From positions 62,001 through 126,000 of the forward strand of contig JAIETF010000005.1 in NCBI GenBank assembly GCA_019745415.1: DNA of 64,000 bases. Direction: 5' to 3'. A model generated the notes under the pieces. The model saw nothing but the letters and a program-made list of their open reading frames with translations. It ran no database searches and had not been told where the DNA came from. The DNA comes from Candidatus Obscuribacterales bacterium. Its GTDB lineage: Bacteria > Cyanobacteriota > Vampirovibrionia > Obscuribacterales > Obscuribacteraceae. The position numbers were made by a program, and so were the translations under genes. Within the stretch, counting starts at the first letter, position 1. Each line of letters begins with the position of its first letter. Of this stretch, positions 51,235 through 59,402 are shown piece by piece.

Positions 51235-51553
51235 AGAGATCTCCTCCAGAAATAAAACTGTTTTTCGGGCGTCTCTTTAAAAAGGCAAAAATCTTGCCTT
51301 TCAAAGACGTTGCAATATGTTAACGCTTATATGCAGCCGATATGGCCACAGTTACCTCTCGGCAAGCACTTAAATTTTTCTCAGAGCAGTCCCTGTTTGG
51401 CTTTGTGGTTCATGAGCCTGTCATGATTCGACCCTTTTTCAATGTCTAGAAACGTAAGTTAAAAGATTATCGGGTAAGAAATCTGGTAGCTTTGACTGCG
51501 GTCAATTTTTATCGGTTACTAATTTAATACCGGGTCTGGTATCAACCCTACTT
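51235..51553. other. divergent region between gdhA and the Ca2+/H+ antiporter
   Basis: 319 nt holding the gdhA leader with its terminator-like hairpin (51281-51301) and promoters for both genes. The rest is AT-rich, without a gene. No clear sigma-70 pair can be claimed. Confidence 0.55.
51281..51301 (-). promoter_or_regulatory. possible transcription attenuator in gdhA leader
   Basis: Read on the minus strand, AAAGGCAA-GATTT-TTGCCTTT is a perfect 8-bp hairpin followed immediately by TTAAAGAG; the run of T after the stem is short. It ends about 47 nt before the gdhA ATG and its ribosome site. It fits an intrinsic terminator inside a leader. An alternative anti-terminator structure could not be identified by eye. 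Confidence 0.45.
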
Positions 51554-52642
51554 ATGAAGATTACTTTAGAGCACGCCCTAAACCTCCTTCTCGTATTTTT
51601 GCCGGTGCCAATCATTGGCAGCGCCCTGCACTGGTCGCCGGTGGTCGTATTCCTAAGCGCCTGTATTGCGATTGTGCCCCTTGCCGGTCTGATGGGCAAA
51701 GCCACCGAGTACCTGGCCGATCGCATTGGTTCAGGCTGGGGGGCTCTTTTGAATGCTACATTCGGCAACGCTTGTGAACTGATTATTGCCTTGGCTGCCT
51801 TGCGCGCTGGACTTATCGATGTTGTGGAAGCCTCTATTACCGGTTCAATAATCGGCAATATCTTGCTGGTTCTAGGCGGGTCAATGTTGGTTGGCGGTTT
51901 GCGTTATCAAACCCAATATTTCAATCGTACCGCCGCTACTACTTCAGCTACATTATTAGCTCTGGCGGCAATCAGCTTGACCGTTCCGGCCGTCTTTCAG
52001 TTGGCCAATGCCCATGGCGGCAAGATTGCCCAGCACAGCAACTATGACCTGGCTCTGGCCATTGCCGCCATTCAGCTTGTTACTTATGTGCTCAGTTTGA
52101 TTTTCAGCCTTAAGACCCACAAGCAGCTTTATTTTAGTAATGATGGTGAGGAAAAGGACGCGGCCTTAGGAACGGCAGGCTGGGGAGTGGGCAAATCAAG
52201 CGCTGTGCTTTTGATTGCCACAGTTGCCGTGGCTGTACTTTCTGAGTATCTTGTCCATGCCGTAGAGCAGTCTGCCGATGCGCTCGGGCTCAGCCACATC
52301 TTTATCGGTGTAATTCTTGTCGCTATTGTCGGTAATGCGGCTGAGCACAGCACTGCCATCTTAATGGCGCACAAAAATAAGATGGACCTGTCGATCAATA
52401 TAGCCCTGGGTTCAGGCAGTCAGATTGCTCTTTTTGTGGCTCCGGTGATTGTTTTTGTCGGTTATTTCACTGGCCATCCTATGGACCTTTGCTTTTCAGA
52501 AGTAGAAATATTGTCTATAGTAGTCTCGGTGATTATTCTCTCTTTCGTAGCCACCGATGGAGAATGCAACTGGCTTGAGGGAGTTCAGCTTCTGGCTGTC
52601 TACTGCATTTTGGGTGCGGCCTTCTTCTTTGCCGCCCATTAA
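51554..52642 (+). CDS. calcium/proton antiporter, CaCA family (Vcx1/ChaA-like)
   Basis: 362-aa inner-membrane exchanger with 10-11 hydrophobic helices. The two inverted alpha-repeats with ion-binding acidic residues are ALLNATFGNACELIIAL (residues about 65-81) and VAIVGNAAEHSTAIL, the latter followed by NIALGSGSQIALF. These are the CAX signatures (GNxxE). It pumps Ca2+ out in exchange for protons. ATG start at 51554; no acidic loop as long as in yeast Vcx1 is present (only EEKDAALG). Runs ahead of mutM with a 33-nt gap. Confidence 0.95.
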   Translation: MKITLEHALNLLLVFLPVPIIGSALHWSPVVVFLSACIAIVPLAGLMGKATEYLADRIGSGWGALLNATFGNACELIIALAALRAGLIDVVEASITGSIIGNILLVLGGSMLVGGLRYQTQYFNRTAATTSATLLALAAISLTVPAVFQLANAHGGKIAQHSNYDLALAIAAIQLVTYVLSLIFSLKTHKQLYFSNDGEEKDAALGTAGWGVGKSSAVLLIATVAVAVLSEYLVHAVEQSADALGLSHIFIGVILVAIVGNAAEHSTAILMAHKNKMDLSINIALGSGSQIALFVAPVIVFVGYFTGHPMDLCFSEVEILSIVVSVIILSFVATDGECNWLEGVQLLAVYCILGAAFFFAAH

Positions 52643-52675
52643 CCCATTAAATAGGTCTTCAAATAGGTCTTTCTC

Positions 52676-53542
52676 ATGCCTGAATTGCCTGAAGTAGAAA
52701 CCGTAGTGCGCGGCTTGAATGCCGCTATAGGCGGCGACCATATTGTCTCGGTGAAAGTTCTGAGGGAAGATTCCGTCGCCTTTCCCGATGTCGCGCTTTT
52801 TTGTCGGTCGCTTGGGCAAAAGAAGTTTTTGCAGGCCTGGAGACGAGGCAAATATATAGTGATTGAATTGGAAGGCGGCTCTTCTTTGATTTGTCATCTA
52901 CGTATGTCGGGCCGCCTCATAGTGAAAGGGAGCACTGGCCGAAAGCGGGCTGAACGGGGGCGCTTTCTGCGTGTGCTTTTTCAGCTGGGCAGCGGCAGAG
53001 AATTGCATTTTGAAGACATGAGGGTTTTCGGCAGGCTCTGGTTCAAGCCCGACCACTTGACACTGGAGGAAGTAGTGCCTTCAATCGCTGAATTGGGAGT
53101 GGAGCCGCTTGCTCAAGACAACTTTGGCGGCGGTCTTTCTGGAAAACTATTGCAAGAGTTATTTGACGGCAAAAGTCAGGCAGTGAAGTCGGCGCTCTTA
53201 GACCAGCGCTTGGTGGCTGGTGTAGGCAATATCTATGCCGACGAGGCCCTTTTCTTGAGCGGCGTGCACCCGCAACGAAAAGCCGGTTCCCTCAAGAAGA
53301 AAGAGTATGAGAAATTAGCCGAGAATGTCAGAGCTGTCTTGACTATGGGTATCGAATCGGGCGGTTCTACTTTGAGAGACTATGTCAATGCCGAAGGTGT
53401 GAACGGCAATTACCAAAATCAGGCTTATGTTTATGGTCGCACCGGCTCCCCCTGTCTGCATTGCCAAAGTGCAATCGCTAGGGTAAAGATTGCCGGGCGG
53501 TCCAGCCATTTCTGCCCTCGTTGCCAGAAAGCGCAGAATTAG
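52676..53542 (+). CDS. mutM: formamidopyrimidine-DNA glycosylase (Fpg/MutM)
   Basis: 288-aa bifunctional base-excision repair enzyme. It starts with the catalytic Pro2 and Glu3 (MPELPEVETV), has the lysine of the RRGKYIVIEL strand, the helix-two-turn-helix segment LLDQRLVAGVGNIYADEAL and the C-terminal zinc finger with CLHC ... CPRC. It cuts out 8-oxoguanine and nicks the backbone. The ATG at 52676 fixes Pro2 next to the initiator methionine. Full length, no anomalies. Located 33 nt after the antiporter gene. Confidence 0.97.
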   Translation: MPELPEVETVVRGLNAAIGGDHIVSVKVLREDSVAFPDVALFCRSLGQKKFLQAWRRGKYIVIELEGGSSLICHLRMSGRLIVKGSTGRKRAERGRFLRVLFQLGSGRELHFEDMRVFGRLWFKPDHLTLEEVVPSIAELGVEPLAQDNFGGGLSGKLLQELFDGKSQAVKSALLDQRLVAGVGNIYADEALFLSGVHPQRKAGSLKKKEYEKLAENVRAVLTMGIESGGSTLRDYVNAEGVNGNYQNQAYVYGRTGSPCLHCQSAIARVKIAGRSSHFCPRCQKAQN

Positions 53543-53581
53543 TCTTCTGCCGCAGGTCTTCTTCAGCAGCTCTTTTCAGCA

Positions 53582-54370
53582 TCAGCTCTTTAGAGTAGCG
53601 ACAATGCGCACACCCACCGGCGCTATGGCACCGCTTTCAGCCAGGGCTGCTTCCCAATGAGCAAGCTTGGCTGCTTCAATGCCACCGTCGGTAGTGTCGG
53701 GCAATAGATCGCAGAGATATCGGAATAGATAGGGAACTCTTGCTTCCATTTCCACCACATAGTCATCGTCCAACACGCTTTTAATATGTTCGAAAGGGGC
53801 GATGTGGTGCTTCTCTTCATGGTGGCGCCGCCAAACTTCCAAAGCTTGACGCACATAGTCTTCAGGGCTATCGGCGTCGAAGAGGGAAAGCCCGCCGCGG
53901 GAAGAACATAACCACGCATGCCGATCATTTATCTGGTAGCGGTCGTATAGCAGGGCAGCCAAAGGAAAGAGCCAAGCACAGGTCCTTTCGTCGACACGTT
54001 CATAGGAAAAATCTTCGATGATGATTTTCCCTTTCTCTTTCAAAAGAGATCTAGCTCTGGCGCTGGTTTGACGTAAGGGGACAAGATGATGCATGACTCT
54101 ACTAAAGAGAAGGGCATCAAATTTTTCTTCTTTTAGCTCGCTTGTCTCGAGAAAGTCGCCTTCGATAAACTTGAGACCTTTTACTTCGTTTCCCAATTTA
54201 CGGTCAAGAGCGGTGACCTGAAACCCTTTCTGGTAGAGGTTCTTGGCGATTTGTCCGCTGCCTGCGCCCACATCTAATATTGCCGCCTTGGGCTTCAGGT
54301 GCTGGGCGGCAAAGTCACTGGTTGACTGTTGTTGAAATTCAAAAGGTGTAAGTTTCAGGCTTTCAATCAT
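53582..54370 (-). CDS. class I SAM-dependent methyltransferase, 262 aa
   Basis: Methyltransferase domain with motif I ILDVGAGSGQIAKNL, the acidic ribose-binding residue in VTALDRKLG, and KFDALLFSRVMHHLVP. The C-terminal 100 residues are helical and may cap the active site (RQALEVWRRHHEEKH). There is no membrane segment. The ATG at 54370 overlaps the stop of the upstream LPG-synthase-like gene by 4 nt, so the two are translated together, suggesting a membrane-lipid or glycan substrate. Substrate unknown. Confidence 0.88.
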   Translation of the reverse strand: MIESLKLTPFEFQQQSTSDFAAQHLKPKAAILDVGAGSGQIAKNLYQKGFQVTALDRKLGNEVKGLKFIEGDFLETSELKEEKFDALLFSRVMHHLVPLRQTSARARSLLKEKGKIIIEDFSYERVDERTCAWLFPLAALLYDRYQINDRHAWLCSSRGGLSLFDADSPEDYVRQALEVWRRHHEEKHHIAPFEHIKSVLDDDYVVEMEARVPYLFRYLCDLLPDTTDGGIEAAKLAHWEAALAESGAIAPVGVRIVATLKS

Positions 54371-55425
54371 TTTTTACTCGACTTCCTAAACAGAAATAGC
54401 AAAGCGGCAGTGATGCAGTTAGTCAAAACGAAGGTGAGCACGTGCAAAATGGTTGCATAGGCTAGAGCTTGTGCTTTAGAGACCTGGGGGGCAACCAGTT
54501 CCATCGATTGGCAGACTAGATAGTGAAAAGAACCGGCATTGCCGGGCGTGGGGATGAGAACTCCCACTGAACCTATAGTGAAAATAATCAGCGTATCTAT
54601 CGGTCCGATAATTTTCTCTAAATGAAATGCCGGCAGCATAAAGTAAAAGTTGCACCAGTAAAGTGCCCAGATCACAAAGCTGAGGGTGGCTATGAGCGGA
54701 TAGCCTAATGGGTCTTTGAGAGCGCGGGTGCCCGAATCGAACTGATCGGCCATTTCGCTTAGTTTCTCGAGAATATGTTTAGGCAGTTTGCCTGCAAGAA
54801 AGTTTTGTTTGAGGAGGACGCGCAAAATCGAACCGGCGTATGGCAGAAGCAGGAGTCCGATAATTGTCGCGATAAGCAAACCGATGCCTCCCTTGAGCAG
54901 CGCTGGGAAAGATTCTAGGAAGCTTTGAGGTAGAAAAATCAGACAGGTACCAAGCAGGAAGACAAGCAGCGCCATGTCGAGCATGCGGTCGACCAATAAG
55001 GTGGAAAGAACGCCGGGCCAGGCTAGTTTTTCATCTTTGCAGATGGCGAGAAGACGAGCCACCTCGCCGCCGCGCGGAATGGCAACATTTATGGCATAGC
55101 CTAAGATAACTGCATAAAATGAATTAAGAAGGCTAATCTGCCTGCCGGCAAAAGGTTTGAGCAAGATTGTCCAGCGGTAGGCTCTTAGAAGATGGCTTGT
55201 CAGGGCCGTGACTATAACGATAGCCAGGGGCCAGGGATTGATTGCTTGGGTGTAGCGCCATATTTCAGCCGGGTCGACTTTATTGAAAGCAAAGTAAAGC
55301 AATACCGCTGAAATGGCGAAAGAGGCCAGTTGCTTGAGAATATTGCTTTTGCCGGAAGGTTTGGAAGGTTTGGAAGATTCGGTATTTTCGGCTGCAGTGG
55401 AGGACGGTGTCTCTTCTAGATTCAA
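54367..55425 (-). CDS. lysylphosphatidylglycerol synthase-like integral membrane protein (UPF0104)
   Basis: 352 aa with about eight hydrophobic segments. It matches the LPG_synthase_TM family (the flippase domain of MprF and AglD-like proteins): ALTSHLLRAYRWTILLKPF near the N-terminus, NSFYAVILGYAINVAIPRGGEVARLLAICKDE, and the C-terminal GVLIPTPGNAGSFHYL. The soluble lysyl-transferase domain of MprF is missing, as in most UPF0104 proteins, so it is probably a lipid flippase-like or polyisoprenol-linked transporter. First gene of a pair with the methyltransferase. ATG start at 55425 after a Ser/Pro-rich tail. Confidence 0.9.
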   Translation of the reverse strand: MNLEETPSSTAAENTESSKPSKPSGKSNILKQLASFAISAVLLYFAFNKVDPAEIWRYTQAINPWPLAIVIVTALTSHLLRAYRWTILLKPFAGRQISLLNSFYAVILGYAINVAIPRGGEVARLLAICKDEKLAWPGVLSTLLVDRMLDMALLVFLLGTCLIFLPQSFLESFPALLKGGIGLLIATIIGLLLLPYAGSILRVLLKQNFLAGKLPKHILEKLSEMADQFDSGTRALKDPLGYPLIATLSFVIWALYWCNFYFMLPAFHLEKIIGPIDTLIIFTIGSVGVLIPTPGNAGSFHYLVCQSMELVAPQVSKAQALAYATILHVLTFVLTNCITAALLFLFRKSSKK

Positions 55426-55589
55426 GTTTGATTAGTCTTTAGGCGGGGAACTAACCATTAAGGTTACTATGCAGGGCGGGTCCACGCTTGATCATTCGCA
55501 AAATATTTTGAGTGAGCGTTAAATGGGGAACAATTTGAGGGTAGATAGAATTAGCCCGACGGTTTTGTCAAGAGTGTTGCGGGTTTACA

Positions 55590-57308
55590 ATGTGGAAGCC
55601 CTTGTTCGGTGGTGAAATGGAAGCCAGGAAAACTAAAGTACTTCTGATAGAGGATGGCAAGGAGGTTGCTCCTGACCTTAAGGATGTCATTCAGACAATG
55701 GCGAACGAATTCACCATGGAGGTTACCGACCATCTGGCCGGTGGGCTCAAGGTTTTGTCGGAAGGAAATATTGATGTTGTAGTTTTGGACGTGTCGCGTT
55801 CGGGTGAGAGCGGCGATAGCCTGGCCGGCTTTTTGAAATTGAAAGAGAAAGACGCCAGTGTTCCTGTTGTCATGTTAGGGTCGGCCAAGCAAGATAAGAT
55901 GGCCAGCGAGGCAGTCAAACAAGGCGTCAAAGATTTTCTTGTCAAAGAAGAACTGGACGGTCGTCTGTTTTTGCAGTCTATTCGCTATGCCTCAACTTTG
56001 AAGAGATTGGAAGATGAGCTGAAAGCTTTGCGTGAAAAGCTTGTGCTCACCGAGAAGCAGCTGGAGATGATAGCCAATGTCGATGCCTCCACCCAGGCTC
56101 TCAGTCGTGCCGGTCTCGAGAACGCCTTGGAAGCCGAATATGTGAGAGCGCAGCGCGGCGGTTGGAATCTTGTCGCCATGCTTATCGACTGCGACGATTT
56201 TGATCGCATCAACAGGCAGTTTGGTCATGCCGTCGGTGATGTTGTGCTCAGGCAAATTACAGAGAGAATTAGAGAAACAGTTCGCCCCACCGATCATCTG
56301 GCTCGCATGGGTGGTGACGAATTTTTGCTTATCTTGCCCGATACCCGTATTGCCGAGGGCATGATGGTTGCTGAGAAAATAAGGCTTTCGGTGGGCGAGT
56401 CGCCATTGCGTCTCGCTTCTGAAACAGTGCGGGTCACCTCTAGTATTGGTGTTCTAGCTTTGCCCTATGAGTTTTGTTCAATTGAAGAAGTTCTCTCTTT
56501 AGCTCGGCTGGCTGTGCGGGAGGCCAAACTGCTCGGTAAGAATAGAGTATCCAGCGGTGAGAAGAATCCTGGTCAGGCTCCATCTCTCAGCCCCGACAAA
56601 CAAGCTCTAGATGAATTGACTGAAAAATTGCGCAAAGGCGATTGTTTCAGAGCAGTCTCTATGCCTATTTTTCACTTGGCCGACGAGAAAGTTGTCGGTT
56701 ATGAAATCTTGAGCCGTGGTCCAGCCGGAGCCTTTGAGATGCCCGACGATCTCTTCAGGGTCTCAGTGGAACATAACTTGCTAACAATTGTCGATTTGCG
56801 CTGCCTCAAGACTTGTCTGGCTGCTTGTACAGACAGCAAGTTCGACCAGAAGGCGCGTTTCCACGTCAACCTCTTCCCATCCACCATCATGGATACACCA
56901 ATTGAGCGGCTGCTTACTCTTTTCCCTCTCGAGAAACATGAAGGAACCTTCTGTATTGAGATAAGCGAACAACAGTTCATTGGCGATCCGGCTTATTTGC
57001 GGGAGCATGTTCAGGCCCTTAAAGAGCGAGGGCTCTTGGTGGCAATCGATGACGTTGGTTTCGGCAGAAGCTCACTTGAGAGTTTGATTATTCTTGAGCC
57101 AGATATCGTCAAGATCGACCGCAAATATGTCTCGGGCATTTCGGCCGACCCTGCCAAGGCCAGACTATTGAAGCGTTTGGTCAAAGTCGTAAACAGTATC
57201 GGTGCCGACTTGGTGGCCGAGGGTATCGAGTGTCGAGAAGAGCTTGATCTGCTTGTCGAAATGGGTGTTCCTTTTGGTCAAGGTTGGTATTGGGGCAAGC
57301 CGTCTTAG
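55590..57308 (+). CDS. response regulator with GGDEF and EAL domains (c-di-GMP turnover)
   Basis: 572 aa. Domain order: receiver (about 14-130) with the phospho-acceptor Asp in VVVLDVSRSGES and K in GVKDFLVKEEL; a coiled-coil linker (RLEDELKALREKL); a GGDEF domain with intact MGGDEFLLIL at 240-249 (active diguanylate cyclase expected); and an EAL domain with EIL instead of EAL (VGYEILSR), but keeping ISEQQF, DDVGFGRSS, IVKIDRK and AEGIE, so phosphodiesterase activity is plausible. A cytosolic two-way switch for c-di-GMP. ATG 55590 or ATG 55617 is the start; the latter is preceded by GGTGG. It is followed by the kinase-LRR gene after 49 nt. Confidence 0.93.
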   Translation: MWKPLFGGEMEARKTKVLLIEDGKEVAPDLKDVIQTMANEFTMEVTDHLAGGLKVLSEGNIDVVVLDVSRSGESGDSLAGFLKLKEKDASVPVVMLGSAKQDKMASEAVKQGVKDFLVKEELDGRLFLQSIRYASTLKRLEDELKALREKLVLTEKQLEMIANVDASTQALSRAGLENALEAEYVRAQRGGWNLVAMLIDCDDFDRINRQFGHAVGDVVLRQITERIRETVRPTDHLARMGGDEFLLILPDTRIAEGMMVAEKIRLSVGESPLRLASETVRVTSSIGVLALPYEFCSIEEVLSLARLAVREAKLLGKNRVSSGEKNPGQAPSLSPDKQALDELTEKLRKGDCFRAVSMPIFHLADEKVVGYEILSRGPAGAFEMPDDLFRVSVEHNLLTIVDLRCLKTCLAACTDSKFDQKARFHVNLFPSTIMDTPIERLLTLFPLEKHEGTFCIEISEQQFIGDPAYLREHVQALKERGLLVAIDDVGFGRSSLESLIILEPDIVKIDRKYVSGISADPAKARLLKRLVKVVNSIGADLVAEGIECREELDLLVEMGVPFGQGWYWGKPS

Positions 57309-57357
57309 TTGCTTGAGAGGCTTGACTTAGATATCAGGCAGACCGAGAGAGGTCGAA

Positions 57358-59352
57358 ATAGATTTTGCCAAAGACAGTGTAATAGATGGTTCTTACCGCA
57401 TAGAGTCTCTGTTGGGTCGCGGTGGAGCCGGTGATGTCTATGCTGTCACCGAAATAGCGAGCGGTCGACGCTTGGCTTTGAAAGTCTTAAACGACAAAGC
57501 TTCTCTTGTCGAAAAGAAGCGATTGCGCTTTATCAGAGAAGCTCTATTAGTGGGAAGGTTAGACCATCCTGGCGTAATCAAGATCGTTCATTGCGGTGTG
57601 CATGATGGAGCTACTCTCTATTATGTAATGTCGCTCATGGAAGGTGAGACCCTCGATAATCGCTTGGCTCGGCAGAGTCCCTTACCTCTGGCTTTGGCCA
57701 TAGATGTGGCTTTGTCGATTTTGGAAGCGCTCGCTTATGCTCACAGTAAGGGGGTAATTCATCGCGATATAAAGCCTGGCAATATTTTCTTGGTTGGGCA
57801 GGAAGACGGTCAAATCACAGCCTGTCTGCTTGATTTTGGTCTAGCGCGCACCACTGTCTCTGAAGGGGGTGAAAGCCTCGGTTTGACCGGCTCTCGTGAC
57901 GTAATTGGCACACCGGTGTATATCAGTCCCGAGCAAAGTCTTGGCCGCACTCTAGATGCCCGCTCCGATCTTTATTCTTTTGGCATTACTTTCTTTGAGA
58001 TGCTCACCGGGGCGCCACCATTTCTAGGGGATAATTTAATGGAAACCCTGGTCTTGCATCAAGAAGCGCCTATTCCCCGTCTTGCTCAATTTAATAGCGA
58101 GAGCAGATTCGATCCATTTTTAGAGGATTTTGTCTGCCGGCTGCTAGCTAAGAAAGCCGACGAACGCTATCAGTCAGCCGCTGAGGCCCTGGTTGACCTG
58201 GTCGCCTATCGGCGCAAGCTAAGAGGCGAAACATCGCCTTATGATAGCGATGCCGAAAGAGATATGGTCAGGGTTTTTTCTCGGTTGTCTTTGGTTTTGG
58301 GAGTGCTGGCCCTGCTTGGCAGTCTTTCGATACTCTTGATCTTTGGTTTGGACAAGAAAGCAGGTAAAAGTGCTGGCCGTCTGGAGACCGGTGCGTCTCT
58401 CGCCAGCAAAAGTCTTACCCCCAGTTTGGCCGACGAGGAAGCTCATAGAAGGCAGCTTAAGCAGGCGGCTCTGGCTGTAAGACCGGCAAGTTATGCGCGA
58501 CCGGCTTTGACCGGCAAGGGGGGCGGACGGGTTTATTTGCTGCCTGAGAAAATGCCTTATTCGCCGCTGTTTGTGCATGACGCTAACCTTAATGTCGAGC
58601 GCCCCCTTGCTTCTTTTAACGGTCGTTATCTGCGTGTTGGTCCGGCTGAGCATCTGGCTGTGGCTGTCAAAGCCGATCTGCTTGCCGTACCGCAATTTCT
58701 TTTAGGGTTTGATAGTGACGTACTCGATAGTCTGCATTTTCCAAAAGGGGCGCAAAATCTAGAGAGCTTTCTTCAGACCGCTTCTTATTTTAAGGGGCTA
58801 AAAAAGCTGGACCTGCAACATACCGAGGCTGACGACGGTTTGCTTTCCATTGTCGACGCTTTTACCGAGTTGCAATATCTCAATGTCCGGCACACAAAGA
58901 TTAGTGCCGAGGCTTTGAGCGGCCTGAAACGTCTATCTAAGTTGCAGACTTTGGAGTTGGCAAAGATGCAAGGCGATATCGGCTTGCTTTTGAATAAGCT
59001 TCAGCCTGGAGTAATGCAAATGCTAAGTCTGGAGGAAATGCCCCTCGATGATGCCTCTTTAGCAATGGTCGGTCGACTTAAAGGGCTGTTTTCTTTGAAG
59101 CTGATAAACTGTGGTATCGCAGGCCGCGACTTGCATGAGTTGAAGCCGCTTGCCCCGGGTCTTTTTATGCTCGACTTAAGCGGCGACCGTATCGATCCGT
59201 CCGTCTTGTCTTTTTTAGACCAGTGCAAAAATCTGAAAGATCTTAAAATCGATGTTTCACTCTGGAACGAGGCGCAGGTAGCAGAATTGAAGCAGTCTAT
59301 GGTTAATTGTCCGTCGCTCAGGCTGGTTGGGAAAGCCGGTCTCTCAAATTGA
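57358..59352 (+). CDS. Ser/Thr kinase with membrane helix and leucine-rich repeats; probable ATA start
   Basis: 664 aa if started at ATA 57358. Kinase domain: glycine loop LLGRGGAGDVY, Lys in RLALKVLN, HRDIKPGN, DFGLA, SPEQS. One membrane helix follows (LVLGVLALLGSLSILLIFGL), then an outside part of about 300 residues with leucine-rich repeats (GLKKLDLQHTEADDGLLSI, LQYLNVRHTKISAEAL, GLFSLKLINCG). The receptor-like plan suggests sensing outside and signalling inside. The track start TTG 57412 cuts the first strand: the frame upstream reads DFAKDSVIDGSYRIESLLGRG but has no ATG/GTG/TTG; the SD-like GAGAGAGG stands 5 nt before ATA GAT TTT. The next upstream stop is TAG at 57328. It may be co-transcribed with the GGDEF-EAL gene. 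Confidence 0.9.
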   Translation: MDFAKDSVIDGSYRIESLLGRGGAGDVYAVTEIASGRRLALKVLNDKASLVEKKRLRFIREALLVGRLDHPGVIKIVHCGVHDGATLYYVMSLMEGETLDNRLARQSPLPLALAIDVALSILEALAYAHSKGVIHRDIKPGNIFLVGQEDGQITACLLDFGLARTTVSEGGESLGLTGSRDVIGTPVYISPEQSLGRTLDARSDLYSFGITFFEMLTGAPPFLGDNLMETLVLHQEAPIPRLAQFNSESRFDPFLEDFVCRLLAKKADERYQSAAEALVDLVAYRRKLRGETSPYDSDAERDMVRVFSRLSLVLGVLALLGSLSILLIFGLDKKAGKSAGRLETGASLASKSLTPSLADEEAHRRQLKQAALAVRPASYARPALTGKGGGRVYLLPEKMPYSPLFVHDANLNVERPLASFNGRYLRVGPAEHLAVAVKADLLAVPQFLLGFDSDVLDSLHFPKGAQNLESFLQTASYFKGLKKLDLQHTEADDGLLSIVDAFTELQYLNVRHTKISAEALSGLKRLSKLQTLELAKMQGDIGLLLNKLQPGVMQMLSLEEMPLDDASLAMVGRLKGLFSLKLINCGIAGRDLHELKPLAPGLFMLDLSGDRIDPSVLSFLDQCKNLKDLKIDVSLWNEAQVAELKQSMVNCPSLRLVGKAGLSN

Positions 59353-59362
59353 CTCGGCCAAT

Positions 59363-59402
59363 AGTCAATAACGATCAGTCAATAACGATCAGTCAAACAA
59401 CG
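59363..59402. repeat. tandem AGTCAATAACGATC repeat, two and a half copies
   Basis: Two perfect 14-bp copies (59363-59376, 59377-59390) and a partial third (AGTCAAACAACG). It covers the short space between the convergent kinase and queuosine genes and enters the 3' end of the latter. Possible slippage site or remnant of a terminator-like element. Confidence 0.75.
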
